Shown here piece by piece: positions 47,104-56,107 of a stretch of 64,000 nt of DNA. The number at the start of each line of letters is the position of its first letter. Position 1 is the stretch's first letter. Origin of the DNA: JAHEJN01 sp963787285 (GTDB lineage: Bacteria; Actinomycetota; Acidimicrobiia; Acidimicrobiales; JAHEJN01); NCBI GenBank assembly GCA_963787285.1, contig CAWBCM010000013.1, positions 124,001 to 188,000 of the forward strand, written 5' to 3'. The notes below the pieces were generated by a model, which was given only the letters and a program-made list of their open reading frames with translations, was not told the origin of the DNA and searched no databases. The position numbers were made by a program, and so were the translations under genes.

Positions 47104-48323
47104 ATGGCCGAGTTCTCACCCGAGCTGAACGAAGATCAACTCCAGATCCAGAAGTGGGTCCATGAGTTCGCCGTGAACGAGGTCCGACCGGTGGCTCACG
47201 AGTGGGACGAGCGCGAGGAATTCCCGTACCCCGTGGTCGAGGAAGCGGCCAAGATCGGGCTCTACGGCTGGGAGTTCATGGCCGAGGCCATGATGAACGA
47301 CCCCACCGGGCTCACCCTGCCGGTGGCCATCGAGGAGCTGTTCTGGGGCGACGCCGGCATCGGCATGGCCATCATGGGCTCGGGTCTGGCCGCCGCCGGT
47401 ATCGCGGCATCGGGCACCAGCGAACAGGTCATGGAGTGGGTGCCGCAGTGCTACGGCGACGCCGACAACGTCCAGCTCGGAGCCTTCGCCGCCTCCGAAC
47501 CCGACGCCGGGTCCGATGTCGGTGGCTACCGCACCCGGCGCCAAGTACGACGAGGCCACCGACGAGTGGGTGCTCAACGGCACCAAGGCCTGGATCACCA
47601 ACGGCGGTATCGCCGACATCCACGTCGTGGTCGGCGGTGGTCGACCCCGAGCTCGGCTCGAAGGGTCACGCCAGCTTCATCGTGCCGCCCGGACACGCCC
47701 GGGCCTCAGCATGGGCCAGAAGTACAAGAAGCACGGCATCCGGGCCAGCCACACCGCCGAGGTGGTGCTCGACGACGTCCGGATTCCCGGCCGCTGCCTG
47801 CTCGGCGGCAAGGAGAAGCTCGATGAGCGTCTGGCCCGGGTCCGTGAGGGCAAGCACGGCAACGCCCAGGCCGCCATGCAGACGTTCGAGGCCACCCGCC
47901 CCGCCGTCGGCGCCCAGGCGATCGGTGTGGCCCGTGCCGCCTACGAGTACTCGCTCGACTACGCCAAGGAACGGCACGCGTTCGGTCGGCCGATCATCAA
48001 GAACCAGGCGATCGCGTTCATGCTGGCCGACATGGCCACCGAGATCGAGGCCTCCCGACTGCTCATCTGGCGGGCCGCCTGGCTCGGCAAGCAGAAGCAA
48101 GTTCGTGAACGCCGAGGGTTCGATGGCCAAGCTCAAGGCCGGCCGCACCGCCACCTGGGTCACCGAACGGGCCATCCAGATCCTGGGCGGCTACGGCTAC
48201 ACCCGTGAGTACCCGGTCGAGCGCTGGCACCGCGACGCCAAGATCCACGACATCTTCGAAGGCACCGAGCAGATCCAGCAGCTGGTGATCAGCCGGGCCA
48301 TCTCGGGGATGCGAATCGAGTAG
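47104..48323 (+). pseudogene. acyl-CoA dehydrogenase, multiply frameshifted
   Basis: A flavoprotein for alpha,beta-oxidation of an acyl-CoA (beta-oxidation or amino acid breakdown). N-terminal, ITNGG-containing middle and C-terminal ILGGYGYTREYPVERWHRDAK (GGxGY and catalytic region) are all recognisable, but in three frames. Five extra bases (near 47539, 47635, 47688, 47704 and 48098) restore a 404-aa protein with SASEPDAGSD, GTKAWITNGG, GQKYKKHGIRASHT and SKF-VNAEGSMAKLKAG in order. All conserved positions are intact, so the breaks look like indel errors rather than decay. The tandem operator upstream suggests regulated expression. Confidence 0.85.
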
Positions 48324-48372
48324 CTTGACCTGCTGGTTTGTGGTCAGCGGTCACATCGGTGACCAAGGGTCA

Positions 48373-48437
48373 CCAGCGGTCACCAGCTGTGGATAACTGA
48401 TCCATCCCTACCCTCATCCCTACCCGGGGTAGGGATG
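48373..48437. other. left att-like region
   Basis: Contains the tandem repeat GGTCACCAGC twice, the 13-mer shared with the right end (48399-48411), a second CATCCCTAC copy, and an 11-bp inverted repeat (48415-48437: CATCCCTACCC and GGGTAGGGATG with a 1-nt loop). It immediately precedes the integrase. Clustered short repeats of this kind are typical of recombinase arm-binding sites. Confidence 0.4.
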
Positions 48438-48458
48438 AACGCGCTACGGTCGAGCCTC

Positions 48459-49541
48459 ATGGCGACCATCCGACAGCGGCGACCCGGGGTCTGGGAAGTG
48501 CGCGGCTACACGGGCAAGGACGTCGACGGGAAGTCGACCCAGGTGTCGCGGACCGTGTACGGCACGAAGAAGGACGCCAAGGTGGTGGCCGCCGAGTTGA
48601 CCGTGAAGCCGGCCCGCAACGCCGGCGGCCGCAAGCTGCGACAGCTGCTCGACGAGTGGATCGACATCAAGACCCCCGGTTGGGCCGACCTCACGATTCG
48701 GGATCAGACGAGCCGGGCGAAGCAGGTCGCAGCCGACCCGATCGGCAACATGTCGGTCGCGTCGATCGGCGTGTCCGACGTCGACCGTTGGGTCGCCCGT
48801 CTGCGAAAGGCCGGCGTGGGGGAGGGAGCGATCCGCAACCAGCACACCGTCTTGCGGTCAGCGCTACAGCAGGCGGTCCGGTGGGAGTGGATCGCCACGA
48901 ACCCCGCCTCGAGCGCCCCGATCGAGAGCCCGAAGCGCCAGCAGCAGCGGACGCTCACCAAAGACGAGGTGCGGGCCGTGATCGCCGCTGCCGCCGAGGT
49001 TCACGAGCTCGCCCCGCTGGCCTTCCGCCTCGGCGCCGAGATGGGTGCCCGTCGCAGCGAACTGGCTGCGCTCCGCTGGGACAAGTTCGTCGGCGACAAG
49101 GTGGTGGTCGATGGTCAGATCATCGTGTCGACCGATGCCGAGGGAGTTCGAGCGCCCAGGCTCAAGCCGACCAAGACCGGCAGCCGCCGAGTCGTGACCC
49201 TGAGCCCGGCGTTGCTGGCGATGGTCGAGGACGCTCGGGCGAAGTACGGCGACGTCACCACATGGCTGTTCACGCCAGATGCCGACCCACCCAACCCCGA
49301 TCGCATCGGCTGGTGGTGGCGCCGCTCCCGAGAGCTGGCCGGCATTGATCCACGTTGGCGGCTGCACGACCTGCGGCACTGGTCGGCGACCGAGGCCATC
49401 GCCTCGGGACAGGACGTCCGCACGGTCGCCAACCGCCTCGGCCACGCCGATCCTGCGATGACGCTGAGGGTGTACGCACACGCTGTCGGCGCAGCAGACG
49501 AAGCGCTGGCCGGAATCCTCGGAGACGCACTCGGTGAATAG
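48459..49541 (+). CDS. int: tyrosine-type site-specific integrase
   Basis: A 360-aa tyrosine recombinase that would integrate and excise an element. A short N-terminal arm-binding part (MATIRQRRPGVWEVRGY with a KSTQVSRTV turn) is followed by a SAM-like core-binding domain (about residues 55-150). The catalytic domain has arginine in EMGARRSELAALRW, HDLRHWSATEAIASG (second His-Arg pair), GHADPAMTL and the tyrosine nucleophile in RVYAHAV near the C-terminus. The upstream in-frame ATG at 48435 lies in an inverted repeat; I prefer 48459. It points away from the left repeats. Confidence 0.92.
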   Translation: MATIRQRRPGVWEVRGYTGKDVDGKSTQVSRTVYGTKKDAKVVAAELTVKPARNAGGRKLRQLLDEWIDIKTPGWADLTIRDQTSRAKQVAADPIGNMSVASIGVSDVDRWVARLRKAGVGEGAIRNQHTVLRSALQQAVRWEWIATNPASSAPIESPKRQQQRTLTKDEVRAVIAAAAEVHELAPLAFRLGAEMGARRSELAALRWDKFVGDKVVVDGQIIVSTDAEGVRAPRLKPTKTGSRRVVTLSPALLAMVEDARAKYGDVTTWLFTPDADPPNPDRIGWWWRRSRELAGIDPRWRLHDLRHWSATEAIASGQDVRTVANRLGHADPAMTLRVYAHAVGAADEALAGILGDALGE

Positions 49542-50745
49542 GTAGCGAGTATGCGGCGTGCGACTTGGGCCGAAGCGCCACGCGTCGTAGCCGTTGTCGA
49601 CCGGACTTATGAGCGCGCGTTTTGTGCGGGTCTGGCGCGGCGGACGGCGAGCAGAATGCCGGATCAAGAGCGGGTATCTGGCGCCAGCGGCTTGTCGATA
49701 TGCGTGGCCCTGACGGTCGCGGGAGGACCTGGCCGGTTCACTGCGGTAGCTTGCCTCGGTCGGGTTCGACGACGACGCTCTCAGGGGCCACCCCGAGCAA
49801 CAACGATGCCAGGATCGGATCGACGCCACGAGGCGCGTAATCGCTGTTGCACGGCATCCGCTCTGATGACCAGCAGCGATGACCGGTCGGCCAGTGTCTA
49901 GATCGAGCGACGAGTCCCGAGTGAATGATCTGGGGCCTTCCCAGTCAGTTTGTGGCGGGCGGGCAACCAACCACTCGACGAAGAACGGGTTGACCGCAGC
50001 AGGGACCACCTCCTCATGCGGAAACTCGACGTCGAACCCGATGGCTTCGTAGCTCAAGGCAAAGCCCTCCGACAGTGATGCCTCTGTCGGAAAGGCCACG
50101 ATGGTCCACAACGCCTGCGCTGAGATCATCACGATCGGCGCGGCTGGCGCCGGTGTCTGCAGCACCGGTGTGAGACAGGCGTCGCGTTCCCAGACTGCGC
50201 TGACCTCGTACCACCTGACCTCGGGGATTGAGCGTTCGGCGAGGGCGTACGGGATGAAGCCGGGCTCAAGCGCCGTCGGATGAGTCACGAAATGGATGAC
50301 CGAAGCGCCCCGGCCACCAGCCTCCCTCGGTGAATGGATGCTCGAGTTCTTCAGGCAGATGCCACGCAGCGGGGACCGCTTTGAGCAGCCCGGGTTGCGC
50401 GGCATCGCTTCGGACGCGTGACCCTGCGGGGTGCTGACAACGACCCGTGGTCGTGAGCTGAGCCCCGGAATCTGAGCCAGATGGCTCACACAATGGGGCC
50501 CTCTCAGTCGTGTCAGCTGCTCTCGTTGGCGCTCGCTCGAGCCGGGCGCTGGCGTCGCAGGAGTCCCCCGTGTCACGGATCCCCTCTTGCTCCACGTCAG
50601 CCCGGGACCAGACAGCACTCGTCATGGGGACCTACGGCACTGCCCGGGCGCAGCGGTCCGTGTGAAGTTCGTAGTCGAGGGGCCATCGCCAGCCACATCA
50701 TCCCGACGAAGCGACCAACCCCACCGCAAGAGACTGGAAGAAGCC
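49542..50745. other. stretch without a confident gene
   Basis: 1.2 kb of island DNA. Short plus-strand frames near 49551-49901 show no family features. A minus-strand stretch from about 50300 to 49880 has protein-like composition (segment VIHFVTHPTALEPGFIP and EVRWYEVSAVWERDACLTPV), but no clear start, stop or family; it might be a gene remnant. A GGAAG ribosome-binding site at the end serves the next gene. Confidence 0.4.
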
Positions 50746-51513
50746 ATGACCGGAGAATTCTTCAACGACATTTCGCAGTACGAAGTCGAGAAGCAGGGCT
50801 ACGTCTTCAAAGTGCCGTCCTTCTACTACGACAATCTTTCCATGAACGCTGTCTTCACAGCGTCCACGAACAAGGTGCGCAGCTACCTGCCACATCCGGA
50901 CATGCACCCAGTGGAGATCTTCCCAGGCAGGTGCCTGTTGTCTTTCACCGCCTTCGAATACCGCAAGACCGATCTGGATCCATACAACGAGTTCAGCATC
51001 GGCGTGCTCATCGAATTCCAGAAGCGGTCCATCCCCTTCGCCGGTGCACTCAGAAAGATCCTTAAACGGGAATTCTCCCTCTACGTGTGGCACCTTCCGG
51101 TCACAACCGAGATCGCCCGGGTGGGAGGCGTGGAGTTCTTTGGCTATCCGAAGTTCATTGCCGACATCGAGTTCACCCGCTCGGGAGACAAGCTGCGTTG
51201 TGACCTGTCCGAGAAGGGCTCCAGGATCCTGAGCATGGAAGGCAAGATGCTGCCCACCGAGCCCGGCAAGCGCCTGCGCTACATCACCTACTCGCTCAAC
51301 GGCGGAGTCCCCCTGGTCACCAACATCTGCGTCAATCCCCTCCAGTTCGCCCAGAGCCGCGCCTCCGACGCTGTCAGTCTTGAGATCGACGGCGACCACC
51401 CCATCGCCAAGGAGCTTCAGGAAATCGACATCAGCGACACGCCCACTGCGTACCAGTACAGCCCGAACAACGAAGCCATTCTCTTCGCCGGCCGGAACCT
51501 GATGGACGCCTAG
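50746..51513 (+). CDS. acetoacetate decarboxylase family protein
   Basis: A 255-aa member of the acetoacetate decarboxylase-like family. EFFGYPKFIADIEF contains the Schiff-base lysine (near residue 137), and the fold's beta-cone strands are visible around it (e.g. PGRCLLSFTAFEYRKTDLDPYNEFSIGVLI). Members decarboxylate acetoacetate or act as condensing aldolase-dehydratases on related keto acids; the actual substrate is unknown. It stands alone with long untranslated flanks. An earlier in-frame start exists, but the ATG at 50746 has a good GGAAG site. Confidence 0.83.
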   Translation: MTGEFFNDISQYEVEKQGYVFKVPSFYYDNLSMNAVFTASTNKVRSYLPHPDMHPVEIFPGRCLLSFTAFEYRKTDLDPYNEFSIGVLIEFQKRSIPFAGALRKILKREFSLYVWHLPVTTEIARVGGVEFFGYPKFIADIEFTRSGDKLRCDLSEKGSRILSMEGKMLPTEPGKRLRYITYSLNGGVPLVTNICVNPLQFAQSRASDAVSLEIDGDHPIAKELQEIDISDTPTAYQYSPNNEAILFAGRNLMDA

Positions 51514-52135
51514 CTAGCGATCCCCCGGTCCGTGTGAATCGGAACCGGCAACCGGCAAGGGTATCGACCGGCATCTTGGCTGTTGAGCGTGTGGGGCGAA
51601 GCGTTTCTCCCCGTTGTGTTCAACGAGGACTGGCGTTGCCCCGGGAGTGCGGACACGATTCGCTGAGCGATACGCGCCGCGCGACGACACCGCCGACTAT
51701 CGCCAGACGCCTCAGTCTGCCGGCTCGGCGCTCGATATCGGCCAGCTCGTCTGAGGTGAATCGCGCATCGTGACGCCACCGAGGATGAAGTGTGACGTGA
51801 CCGCTGAGCGCTTCGATCGAAGCGCTCGGCGCTGCGAGACAGCTTCGGCTGTTCTCTCCGAGCTGAAACAGATTGCTGAACGATATCGGTCGCCCTCAGC
51901 TCAGTTCACGACACGGAAGGACCGATCGGTTTGCCGGCTATGCGCTACTCGAGTCGGCGTGCGCCGTGAACATTCTGAGTGGTGCTGGTTGCTGGTTGCT
52001 GGTGATGTTCGTTCCGGTGTGGGTCAAGATGGCGTGGGTGGATGAGGAGGGCCATCGGTGCCTCACGCGCTTGTGGCGGGCGCTGGGACGTTGGGCCCTG
52101 GAGCCTGGGCCCTTAGCGATGGCAGTCTCTTGTTG
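51514..52135. other. stretch without a confident gene
   Basis: 622 nt of island DNA with only short, family-less frames. It contains a 22-bp perfect palindrome (see separate entry). The last 100 nt should hold the promoter of the five-gene cassette that begins at 52136. Confidence 0.5.
51806..51827. repeat. 22-bp perfect palindrome
   Basis: Two 11-bp arms (half-site GAGCGCTTCGA) without spacer or mismatch, in a gene-free part of the island. It could be an operator or a recombination or cleavage site. Confidence 0.55.
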
Positions 52136-52654
52136 ATGGGACGGCCACAGACGAAAAGCGAGCTGGTTTGTGCGGCCAGTGAGGAATTCGACCGGCTCTG
52201 GGCGACGGCGGCGACGATTCGTGAAGAAGACGATGCGCGGCCGGGCGTTTGTGAGGTGTGGTCGTTGAAGGATGTGCTGGCTCATCTCGATGCGTGGCAC
52301 GAGATGTTTCTGGAGTGGGAAGCCGCCGGGGCTCGAGGCGAGAAGCCAACGATGCCGGCGCCTGGTTTCTCGTGGGCGGAGACCCCGGCACTCAACGAGG
52401 TCATCTACCAGCGTCACAAGGCCGACGAGTGGGACGATGTCGTCAAGCATCTCCGTTACTCGCACGCGAGGGTGTTGGAGCGGGTCGAGGCCTACAACGA
52501 GGACGACCTGTTCACCAAGAAGCTGTACGCCTGGACCGGGTCTACGTCGGTGGCGAGCTATGCGATTTCGGCCACGTCGAGCCACTACAGCTGGGCCACG
52601 AAACTCATCAGGAAGGCGGCCAAGACCTTCGCCGCCTCCCGGATGGCGGGGTAG
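52136..52654 (+). CDS. ClbS/DfsB-type four-helix bundle protein
   Basis: A 172-aa protein of the DinB-like ClbS/DfsB family. Signatures are KSELVCAASEEFDRLWATAATI at the start, WSLKDVLAHLDAWHEMFLEWE (conserved WSxKDxxAHxxxW with the histidine), and YSHARVLERVEAYNEDDLFTKK. ClbS relatives act as self-resistance proteins that hydrolyse a colibactin-type warhead; others act in unknown stress roles. It is the first gene of a cassette of five closely spaced genes. Confidence 0.82.
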   Translation: MGRPQTKSELVCAASEEFDRLWATAATIREEDDARPGVCEVWSLKDVLAHLDAWHEMFLEWEAAGARGEKPTMPAPGFSWAETPALNEVIYQRHKADEWDDVVKHLRYSHARVLERVEAYNEDDLFTKKLYAWTGSTSVASYAISATSSHYSWATKLIRKAAKTFAASRMAG

Positions 52655-52658
52655 ACCC

Positions 52659-53324
52659 GTGCGGGCTGCACCGTTCACCAGCTCCACGGATACTTCCGAG
52701 CAACCCATTGCCCGGTGGAACCGGGGCTGGGTGAAGGCGTGCGTGATCGGCGAGCTCATCGGTTTCCTTCCTCCAGCGGCAACCGGTGCCGCACTGGTCG
52801 TGCTGGGCGTTTCTGAGCTGGTGCTCGTTGCGGGGTTGGTGGCCGCTGGTGTGTTGGAGGGGCTCGTATTGGGGCGGGCGCAGGGCATCGTTCTTCGACA
52901 ACTGATCCCAGGCGTCACCTGCTGGGCGGAAGCCACGGGAGTCGCTGCCGGGTTGGCGTGGCTGGCCGGGATGGGCGGCAGCTCGCTGGTGGGAGCGGTC
53001 GGGGCGAAGGGTCTCATCGTGGCGGTGCCGGGATGGATCATCGGCCTGCTCGCCATGGGCGTGCTCCAATCCTGGCGGCTGCGATCGGTCGTTCCCGACG
53101 CCAAACGGTGGATTCCGGCGACGACGCTCGCGTGGCTGATCGGCGTCACCATTCCTGTTGTTGCGCTGTCGGTTGTTCCGAATCAGTGGCCGCCTGCGGT
53201 TCACATCCTGGTCGCCATCCCCGCCGCGGTGGCGATGGGGGCCACGGTCGGTGCGATCACCGGCCGAACGCTCAACCGGTTCGTCGAACAGTCGCGATCT
53301 TTTTCACCGGGAGGCCAGCCGTGA
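52659..53324 (+). CDS. hypothetical membrane protein, 6-7 helices
   Basis: A 221-aa integral membrane protein, with hydrophobic stretches at about residues 30-50, 55-75, 90-115, 120-140, 150-170 and 175-200 and little in between. No family signature was recognised. It starts 4 nt after the DfsB-like stop, and its own stop overlaps the start of the next gene (GTGA), so it is translationally coupled in the cassette. Confidence 0.7.
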   Translation: MRAAPFTSSTDTSEQPIARWNRGWVKACVIGELIGFLPPAATGAALVVLGVSELVLVAGLVAAGVLEGLVLGRAQGIVLRQLIPGVTCWAEATGVAAGLAWLAGMGGSSLVGAVGAKGLIVAVPGWIIGLLAMGVLQSWRLRSVVPDAKRWIPATTLAWLIGVTIPVVALSVVPNQWPPAVHILVAIPAAVAMGATVGAITGRTLNRFVEQSRSFSPGGQP

Positions 53325-53929
53325 GTATCGATCTGAAGAAGACCTACGCCGACCACTACAGCGCCAGGGCGACTCCCACTGTGGTGGACGTGCCGTCGCG
53401 ACCGTTCCTGATGATTGACGGGGCCGGTGATCCGAACACTTCAGTCGGGTACGTCGATGCGGTCGAAGCGTTGTATCCGATCGCCTACGGGCTGCGGGCC
53501 CAAGTCAAGGCGGCCACCGGTGACACCTATGTGGTGATGCCGCTCGAGGGTCTGTGGTGGGCCGAGGACATGAGCGAGTTCGATCCGACCGACAAGTCGA
53601 ACTGGTTGTGGACGATGATGATCGGTCTGCCCGACGCGGTCACCGAAGCGATGGTTGACGAGACGATCCCCGCCATCACTGCGAAGAAGAAGCTGCTCGC
53701 CGGCGAGCGGGTGCGGTTCGAGCACTTCGCCGAGGGCCACGCCGCCCAGGTCCTCCACATCGGCGCCTACGCCGAGGAGGCCCCAACCATCGCATCACTG
53801 CACGCCTTCATCGCCGAACAGGGCGGCGAGCTGACCGGCACCCACCATGAGATCTATCTCTCCGATCCCCGCAAGGCCGCCACAGATAGGCTCCGCACGA
53901 TCATTCGTCAGCCGTTCACCGATGCCTGA
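53321..53929 (+). CDS. GyrI-like small-molecule-binding protein
   Basis: A 202-aa protein of the GyrI/SHS2 effector-binding fold. The start SIDLKKTYADHYSARATPTVVDVPSRPFLMIDGAGDP is the typical opening of these proteins. EGLWWAEDMSEFD and LHIGAYAEEAPTIASLHAFI follow, with the glutamate often used in ligand binding. It lacks a DNA-binding domain. GTG start, with a GGGAGG ribosome-binding site, overlapping the preceding stop. Confidence 0.82.
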   Translation: MSIDLKKTYADHYSARATPTVVDVPSRPFLMIDGAGDPNTSVGYVDAVEALYPIAYGLRAQVKAATGDTYVVMPLEGLWWAEDMSEFDPTDKSNWLWTMMIGLPDAVTEAMVDETIPAITAKKKLLAGERVRFEHFAEGHAAQVLHIGAYAEEAPTIASLHAFIAEQGGELTGTHHEIYLSDPRKAATDRLRTIIRQPFTDA

Positions 53930-54896
53930 CGAAACCGTCGAGGTCGTCTCGGAGCGAGTCCACGACTGGCTGCTGGATGGCGATGCGGCGATTCGGTGGC
54001 AGACCAAACGCGATCTCCTCGACGCGCCGCCGAACGAGGTCGCAGCCGAACGAACGTTGGTCGCAACGACAGGATGGGGAGCGCAACTGCTCGAGCGTCA
54101 GGACCGGTCCGGCACTTGGGCCGACGGTCTCTACAGCCCGAAGTGGACCTCGACCACCTACACGCTGCTCCTGCTGCGACACTGCGGCCTGACGCCCGGG
54201 CATCCGGCTGCGTCGCGAGGAGTCGAGCTCATCTGGGACGGTGCGCGCTACTTCGACGGCGGCCTCACCCCGGCGAGGTCGATCGATGCCCCCGAAGCGT
54301 GCGTGACATCGATGTATCTGACATTGGCGAGCTATTTCGGATACGACGACGCTCGCGTCGACACTGCCCTCGCCTGGCTTCTGGCGAACCAGTTGAGCGA
54401 TGGCGGCTGGAACTGTCGAACCGTGCGCTTCGGCGACCGGCACAGCTCGTTCCACACGACCATCCTCGCCCTCGAGGCCCTCGCCGAATCGGCCCGGCAC
54501 GAGCCCGAACGCGACGACATCGCACACGCCATGGCACGGGGGCATGAGTTCTTTCTCGACCATCGGCTCTACAAGTCACACCGCGATGGCTCCGTCGTGC
54601 ATCCAGCGTTCGCCAAGCTGTCGTTCCCGCCACGGTGGCACTACGACGTGCTCCGCGGCCTCGATCACTTCCAGGCCACCGACGCTCCTTGGGATTGTCG
54701 ATGTCGGGACGCCGTGGACGTCGTCATCGAGCGCCGGCGCGCCGACGGGACCTGGCCTGTCCAGAACAAGCACGCTGGCAAGGTCTGGTTCGACATGGAA
54801 GAGACCGGTGGAGCGAGTCGGTGGAACACGCTCCGAGCGCTACGCGTCCAACGATGGGCCAGAAACGCCGATCGGGTGGTCGAGCGAGCCCAATGA
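53922..54896 (+). CDS. squalene-cyclase/prenyltransferase-like alpha-toroid protein
   Basis: A 324-aa protein built of alpha-alpha hairpins of the terpenoid-cyclase/prenyltransferase superfamily. Recurrent motifs are QDRSGTWADGLYSPKWTST, NQLSDGGWNCR and RRADGTWPVQNKHAGKVW, the QW-type repeats; no DDxD-type catalytic acid motif is clear. The function may be binding or a diverged cyclase. ATG at 53922 overlaps the GyrI-like stop by 8 nt. Its end overlaps the next gene by ATGA. Confidence 0.72.
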   Translation: MPDETVEVVSERVHDWLLDGDAAIRWQTKRDLLDAPPNEVAAERTLVATTGWGAQLLERQDRSGTWADGLYSPKWTSTTYTLLLLRHCGLTPGHPAASRGVELIWDGARYFDGGLTPARSIDAPEACVTSMYLTLASYFGYDDARVDTALAWLLANQLSDGGWNCRTVRFGDRHSSFHTTILALEALAESARHEPERDDIAHAMARGHEFFLDHRLYKSHRDGSVVHPAFAKLSFPPRWHYDVLRGLDHFQATDAPWDCRCRDAVDVVIERRRADGTWPVQNKHAGKVWFDMEETGGASRWNTLRALRVQRWARNADRVVERAQ

Positions 54897-55531
54897 GCGA
54901 AGCGCTGCCCTACATTGCGGCTCCTCGCAGCGGTTCGGGACCGCCAGTCATGATCATTCACTCATGGTGGGGGCTCACGAGATCGTTCACCGACTACGCG
55001 GATCGGCTCGCCGACGCCGGATTCCTGGCTGGCTGCGCTGACCTCTTCGACGGCCGCACGGCGACGACCCAACAAGAGGCAATGACCCTACGGCGCAGGA
55101 AACGGAACGAACCGATGTACCGGAGACTTCAACGAGGCATAGCGGAACTGACCACTCACGAAGCAGCGAGCATGGCCGAGTCCTCCGTTGTCGGCTTCTC
55201 CATGGGAGGTCACTGGGCGGTTTGGCTCGCACAGCATCCACCGCCGACGATCCGCGCCGCGGTGCTCTACTACTCCGCACGAGCCGGAGACCTCACAGGA
55301 GCCACCGCACCATTTCTGGCTCACTTCGCCGAGGCCGACGACTTCGTCACTTCATCTGCCCGCCACAAAATGGAAGACGCCATCACGCAGCGCGGGCTGA
55401 CCTACCGCAGCCATGAATACCCCGGGACCAACCACTGGTTCGGCGAAGTCGCTCACCCAGCCTATGACCCGACCGCAGCTCAAGCCGCGTTCGATCGAAC
55501 CGTGTCGTTCATCAACAGCAGCGCATGGTGA
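54893..55531 (+). CDS. dienelactone hydrolase-like alpha/beta hydrolase
   Basis: A 212-aa alpha/beta hydrolase of the dienelactone hydrolase family. The nucleophile elbow VVGFSMGGHWAV carries serine (near residue 101) where classical dienelactone hydrolases have cysteine. A late PGTNHWFGE supplies the histidine, and EADDFV the acid region. It ends the five-gene cassette with an ATGA overlap. The substrate is unknown. Confidence 0.83.
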   Translation: MSEALPYIAAPRSGSGPPVMIIHSWWGLTRSFTDYADRLADAGFLAGCADLFDGRTATTQQEAMTLRRRKRNEPMYRRLQRGIAELTTHEAASMAESSVVGFSMGGHWAVWLAQHPPPTIRAAVLYYSARAGDLTGATAPFLAHFAEADDFVTSSARHKMEDAITQRGLTYRSHEYPGTNHWFGEVAHPAYDPTAAQAAFDRTVSFINSSAW

Positions 55532-56107
55532 TGGCCCTGCGTGAGCGCCCAATGGTCGAGCAGATGGAACGACACGCACTGTGATCGCCCGGCACGAGAA
55601 TGGAGGGTGCGCCAGGAATAGGGACGAAGCCCTGGCGAACGAGTCGCCACCGAAACCCAGCACGCCAACGGACCTATCTCGGCGACGACGTAGAAGGACT
55701 GGTTGCGCTGGAGGGTAGGACATCGCCATCCATCGGCTCGTCGGGTCGTCGACCCGAAGGTCTGTACCGCGATGGCGGGCTTGCCAAGTCTGGGCCAGGG
55801 GAGCAGCTGGGTTCCCGAGGCGTGTCGACAGCGGCGTCTGGCGAATCTGTTCGAGCGACGTCGAGTCTGTGTCATGGGCTGCGACGCGGTGAGCGCATGA
55901 CCGACAGACGGGGGACTCTTGGCGTGACTATCGAGCGCCCGAGAGTCCCTTCGAGTGGATCGTCGACCGATCGAAGTGCCGGTTCTGCGCTAGCTGAGAG
56001 GCCTCCGCTCGGTGTTGATATGCGTGGCCGTGCGTGTCGACCTGCGGACCCCGTCGCTGTTCAACCGATGTTGACGAGCTCGATGCCCGCTGGAAGAGTC
56101 TCTTGGT
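55532..56107. other. stretch without a confident gene
   Basis: 576 nt of island DNA with short overlapping frames on both strands and no recognisable domain. Confidence 0.5.

Noticed and set aside
48415..48437. The inverted repeat before the integrase as a simple terminator of the acyl-CoA dehydrogenase
   Set aside because: It has no T tract and similar sequence occurs at the right end of the island, which suits a recombination site better, although a terminator role is not excluded.
48864..50618. 584-codon minus-strand frame over the integrase
   Set aside because: Mostly antisense to the integrase; only its upstream part (about 49880-50300) looks protein-like and is described as a possible remnant.
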